DNA from: Merluccius polli
Lineage: Eukaryota > Chordata > Actinopteri > Gadiformes > Merlucciidae
Length of the DNA: 64,000 nucleotides
Assembly: GCA_030340625.1 (NCBI GenBank)
Contig: JAOPHQ010006539.1
Span: 187,501 to 251,500 of the forward strand
Reading direction: 5' to 3'
The position numbers were made by a program, and so were the translations under genes. The stretch's first letter is position 1, and each line of letters starts with the position of its first letter. This document shows positions 61,260 to 64,000 of the stretch, piece after piece. Under the pieces are notes generated by a model that was not told the origin of the DNA, searched no databases, and saw nothing but the letters and a program-made list of their open reading frames with translations.

Positions 61260-62064
61260 TAGGGCTGTCAAACGATTACAAATTTTAATCTAATTAATCA
61301 CAAGGTTTCTTGAATTAAAATATGACTGAAAAATTGTTCTCTGTACTGTTCTCAGAACAGAAAGATAAATGACAAGAAGTGGATATTACATTTGTTTTTT
61401 ATTAACGACAAATCCAGAAAAAATAATTGAATTAACTCTCACTTTCACACAATTACATATGGCCCTTTTACTTATTCATCTTTTAGCCAGTTGCAAACTA
61501 ACTTGTTGACATGTTCTGAATGTAAAGCGGACCGTTTCTTCTGCACAATATGGCCTGCGACTGAACTACATGAGGCTACATCCACACTACTACGTTTTCG
61601 TTTTAAACCGCGTGTGTACGCGGTTTAATACATCCACACTACTACGAAAACGTAGTAGTGTGGATGTAGCCTGAGAAAAGTCGTTCGTATGGAACCGTGG
61701 ATGCAGGAGTCGTTAGATATTTGCGGGCAAGCAGGGTCCGCAAATATTTTGTTTATACTCCAACTGTCCATCCAGAGGGCCGACCGGTTCGTCGGACTCC
61801 TCCATCTCGCTCGTGTCAGCAATGCTGTTTAAGTGCAAAACACACTGCCACCGCAGCGCGTCTATGTGTGTCAAGTGCCGGCTGTTTTGACAAACGCCGT
61901 TCGGCGGCGGTGTGTTTTGGACTTTACGCGACGAGGAATGAACGCCCCGGGGGTTGAATTGTGGGTAAAACAGGGTGGGAATGCGTTAATGCGTTAAAAA
62001 AAATATCGCTGTTAATTCCAGAAATTAATCATCTCGCGTTAACGCGTTAATTTTGACAGCCCTA
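61260..62064. mobile_element. hAT MITE, TAGGGCTGTCAAACGATTA ends
   Basis: 805 bp. TIRs TAGGGCTGTCAAA and its inverse, exact 8-bp TSD ATATAAAC (61252-61259, 62065-62072). It contains a palindrome of about 100 bp (61573-61674, gctacatccacactactacg in both orientations). No transposase. Confidence 0.94.
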
Positions 62065-62550
62065 ATATAAACTATACAAGGAAAATTAGATTGTTCATCA
62101 TGGAAGCATGGCCAAAGGCAGAGTGTGAAATGTAATCTGGGATCCAGCAGTCCTACTATGTTATAGCAGAACTTCTGGGGGGAGACGGCACAGAGCCTGG
62201 GCTAGAAACCAACAACTGCAATGGGCTGAGTTACCCTTTGTTTCCCGTTTCATTACGAGATAGTCTACCGAAGAAATATTAGTAGTAATTTGCGTGAGTG
62301 GATGAAGCTTTCAGAAGGCGATTTTAATAAGTGTATTTCTAAAGTGGCCTGTCTACACAGTGTTGATTTGACTTTTTTACAGTTTACTACTGCTGGCCGA
62401 GTTTGTGTTTGCCAATTACGCGCTTACAGATCCCCACCTCTAGCAACATGATTGGTCGAAACAAATATGAAGCAAAAGAAAGAGAAATGCCCCGTTCACC
62501 CAGAGCTCGTCTGCCATCAGACTTCAGATATCAATCTTAAGTCTGATTTG

Positions 62551-63432
62551 TAGGGGTGACCCCGAATATTCGACTATTCGACGATTCGATCGAAGGATTC
62601 AACTGCCAATCTCATAGTCGAATCGTCGGCAAAACACAGGATCATTCCATTCGGGCTATAGGCAGTGCTGAATGTCTGATTTTACATATAGTTTCTTTCT
62701 CCCAATAAATCATGATATATAGCCTATTTTTGTATAAATATCAAGTGCAAAACACTGCCAGCGCAGCGCCGCGGCGCGTCTATGACACAAGTGCCGCCCC
62801 TAGCACTCATAGGAAGCGTTGCGCTGCAGCATGTCAGCAGGAATATAGTCGTCTCCGGAGCAGAAGAAAAACAAAAGAAAAGAAAAAAGCGCCTTTTCGG
62901 CGGCACTTCACGCGCGGCGACGTTGTGAAATAGGACAGTGGCGTGAAATGTAGCGGGGCGGCGCGTTGTTGCCGCCGCCGGGGTGGGGGTGTACATAGAA
63001 AATAATAGGGGCGGCTGTTTAGTCCAAAACACACCGCCAATGTCGCAAATGAGAATATGGATCAACATGGACGTCGTTAGACCTGGGCATTCGAGGCTAT
63101 AGCCCTGGATCTTTTGGGAATAGCCCCGGATCTCTGTGCCGTGCCCCCCTGGTCGGTCGTCGGTCCGGGCTGTATTGTGATCGCGCGCGCCCCCCCCCCC
63201 GCACACACACACACACCGGGCGGTCCGGGGTGTGTGACGATCGCGCACCCCCCCCCCCCCCCCCCGTCGGAGAAAATTGCTACAGCACCGGATCATTTCA
63301 ATTGCTAGCGATGTCCATGTGGATCAATGAGCAAAAAAAAAGAAAACAACATGAGTCGACGATCAGTCGACTATAGGCAAGACTTGACGAATCAGATTCG
63401 ACTATGTAAATTCTTAGTCGGGGACAACCCTA
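62551..63432. mobile_element. hAT MITE, TAGGGGTGACCCCGAATATT ends
   Basis: 882 bp. Ends TAGGGGTGACCCCGA and TCGGGGACAACCCTA, exact 8-bp TSD CTGATTTG (62543-62550, 63433-63440). Interior is CpG-rich with C runs (63189-63200, 63247-63265) and no transposase. Confidence 0.92.
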
Positions 63433-63440
63433 CTGATTTG

Positions 63441-64000
63441 TGAGAGTAGGCGAAATGTAACACAAACTATGTTACATTTAATACAAATGTATGAATAAGA
63501 ACCTATGGATGAACACACCAACTGAAGTTAACATTTGAGTGGGGATATTAATAAATAATCAAGAATATATTATTTAACAACCACAATGCTTAGCCCAACA
63601 CAAGAGAGCGCAATTTCACATTCACCATTCGGGTCATAGCCTGCCTTAGAGAGAAGGTAGTTAGGAAGTGTTGGGGTAACGTGTTGTTACCTTTAGCATT
63701 AACAACCTCTGTATAGAGTTGCAAGAACAAATATTAAAGGCAGATCTTGAGTTTTGTTTCATTGTACACAAGGGGCTGTTTGCTGTAAAGGCCCTGACAC
63801 ACCGGGCTGACGGTCGGCTGTTGGCGAGAGTCGGACCGTCGGTGAGCGTCTGTGGCCCTAGTTTTTGCGGTGTGTCCCGCAGTAGTCGCCCTCGTCTGCG
63901 GCTTTTCCGGCCGATTCAGCATGTTGAACCGGGGACGGAGGCCGCCGGTGAGAGAAATCACTCTGATTGGCTGTTCAGCTTAAGTGAATCAGCACACGAG
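63441..64000. other. No gene seen at the right edge
   Basis: Begins AT-rich. From about 63790 a GC-rich segment (acaccgggctgacggtcggc ...) looks like the edge of another repeat that runs out of the window. Confidence 0.45.

Overview
The window looks like nuclear DNA of a teleost fish. It has two vertebrate genes with short exons and long introns, many (CA)n, (TA)n and (CT)n tracts, and a dense mix of typical fish transposable elements: Ty3/gypsy with chromodomain, BEL/Pao, L2 LINE, hAT, PIF/Harbinger, TTAA-target elements and fold-back MITEs. I see no operons, CRISPR arrays, or tRNA/rRNA genes.

Two host genes are solid, both on the + strand. The first (2.17-31.98 kb) is a Rho GDP-dissociation inhibitor. 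Its five coding exons encode 198 aa and it fits the gamma type (arhgdig) best. The second (37.18-45.00 kb) is secreted deoxyribonuclease I (dnase1): eight coding exons, 283 aa, all catalytic and disulfide residues kept. The two are about 5 kb apart, and human ARHGDIG and DNASE1 both lie in 16p13.3, so part of an old linkage may be kept. A possible terminal exon of an unrecognised minus-strand gene lies at 60.75-60.92 kb.

Layout. 0-2.2 kb: 54-bp minisatellite and microsatellites upstream of the first coding exon. 2.3-2.7 kb: minisatellite carrying telomere-type repeats. 3.7-19.1 kb: a large arhgdig intron with a 178-bp CpG-rich inverted repeat (5.2/7.1 kb), a degenerate BEL/Pao element (9.2-14.4 kb) holding a solo LTR and a Harbinger element, a composite fold-back element (about 15.0-15.7 kb) and a TTAA element nested in another repeat (16.8-18.1 kb). 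19.2-30.6 kb: the next intron, with a minus-strand gypsy element (19,528-27,365) split by a second gypsy element (22,845-27,161), then a fold-back MITE and a deleted hAT. 34-37 kb: intergenic. 41.6-44.9 kb: last dnase1 intron with an old L2 fragment. 46-51.5 kb: L2 LINE and a long-TIR element, both inside a decayed hAT. 52-64 kb: layered hAT elements and MITEs.

The two genes act separately. The RhoGDI binds prenylated Rho GTPases in the cytosol; DNase I is exported and degrades DNA. The repeats are mainly useful as a record of insertion order: many boundaries can be read to the base from target-site duplications (TSDs). I found no convincing new biological system. The most unusual points are loss of the reverse-transcriptase catalytic box in both gypsy copies by different deletions, gypsy LTRs that carry minisatellites, an empty site for the TTAA element within the same window, a composite MITE present twice with the same nesting, and (GT)n tracts at two splice acceptors.
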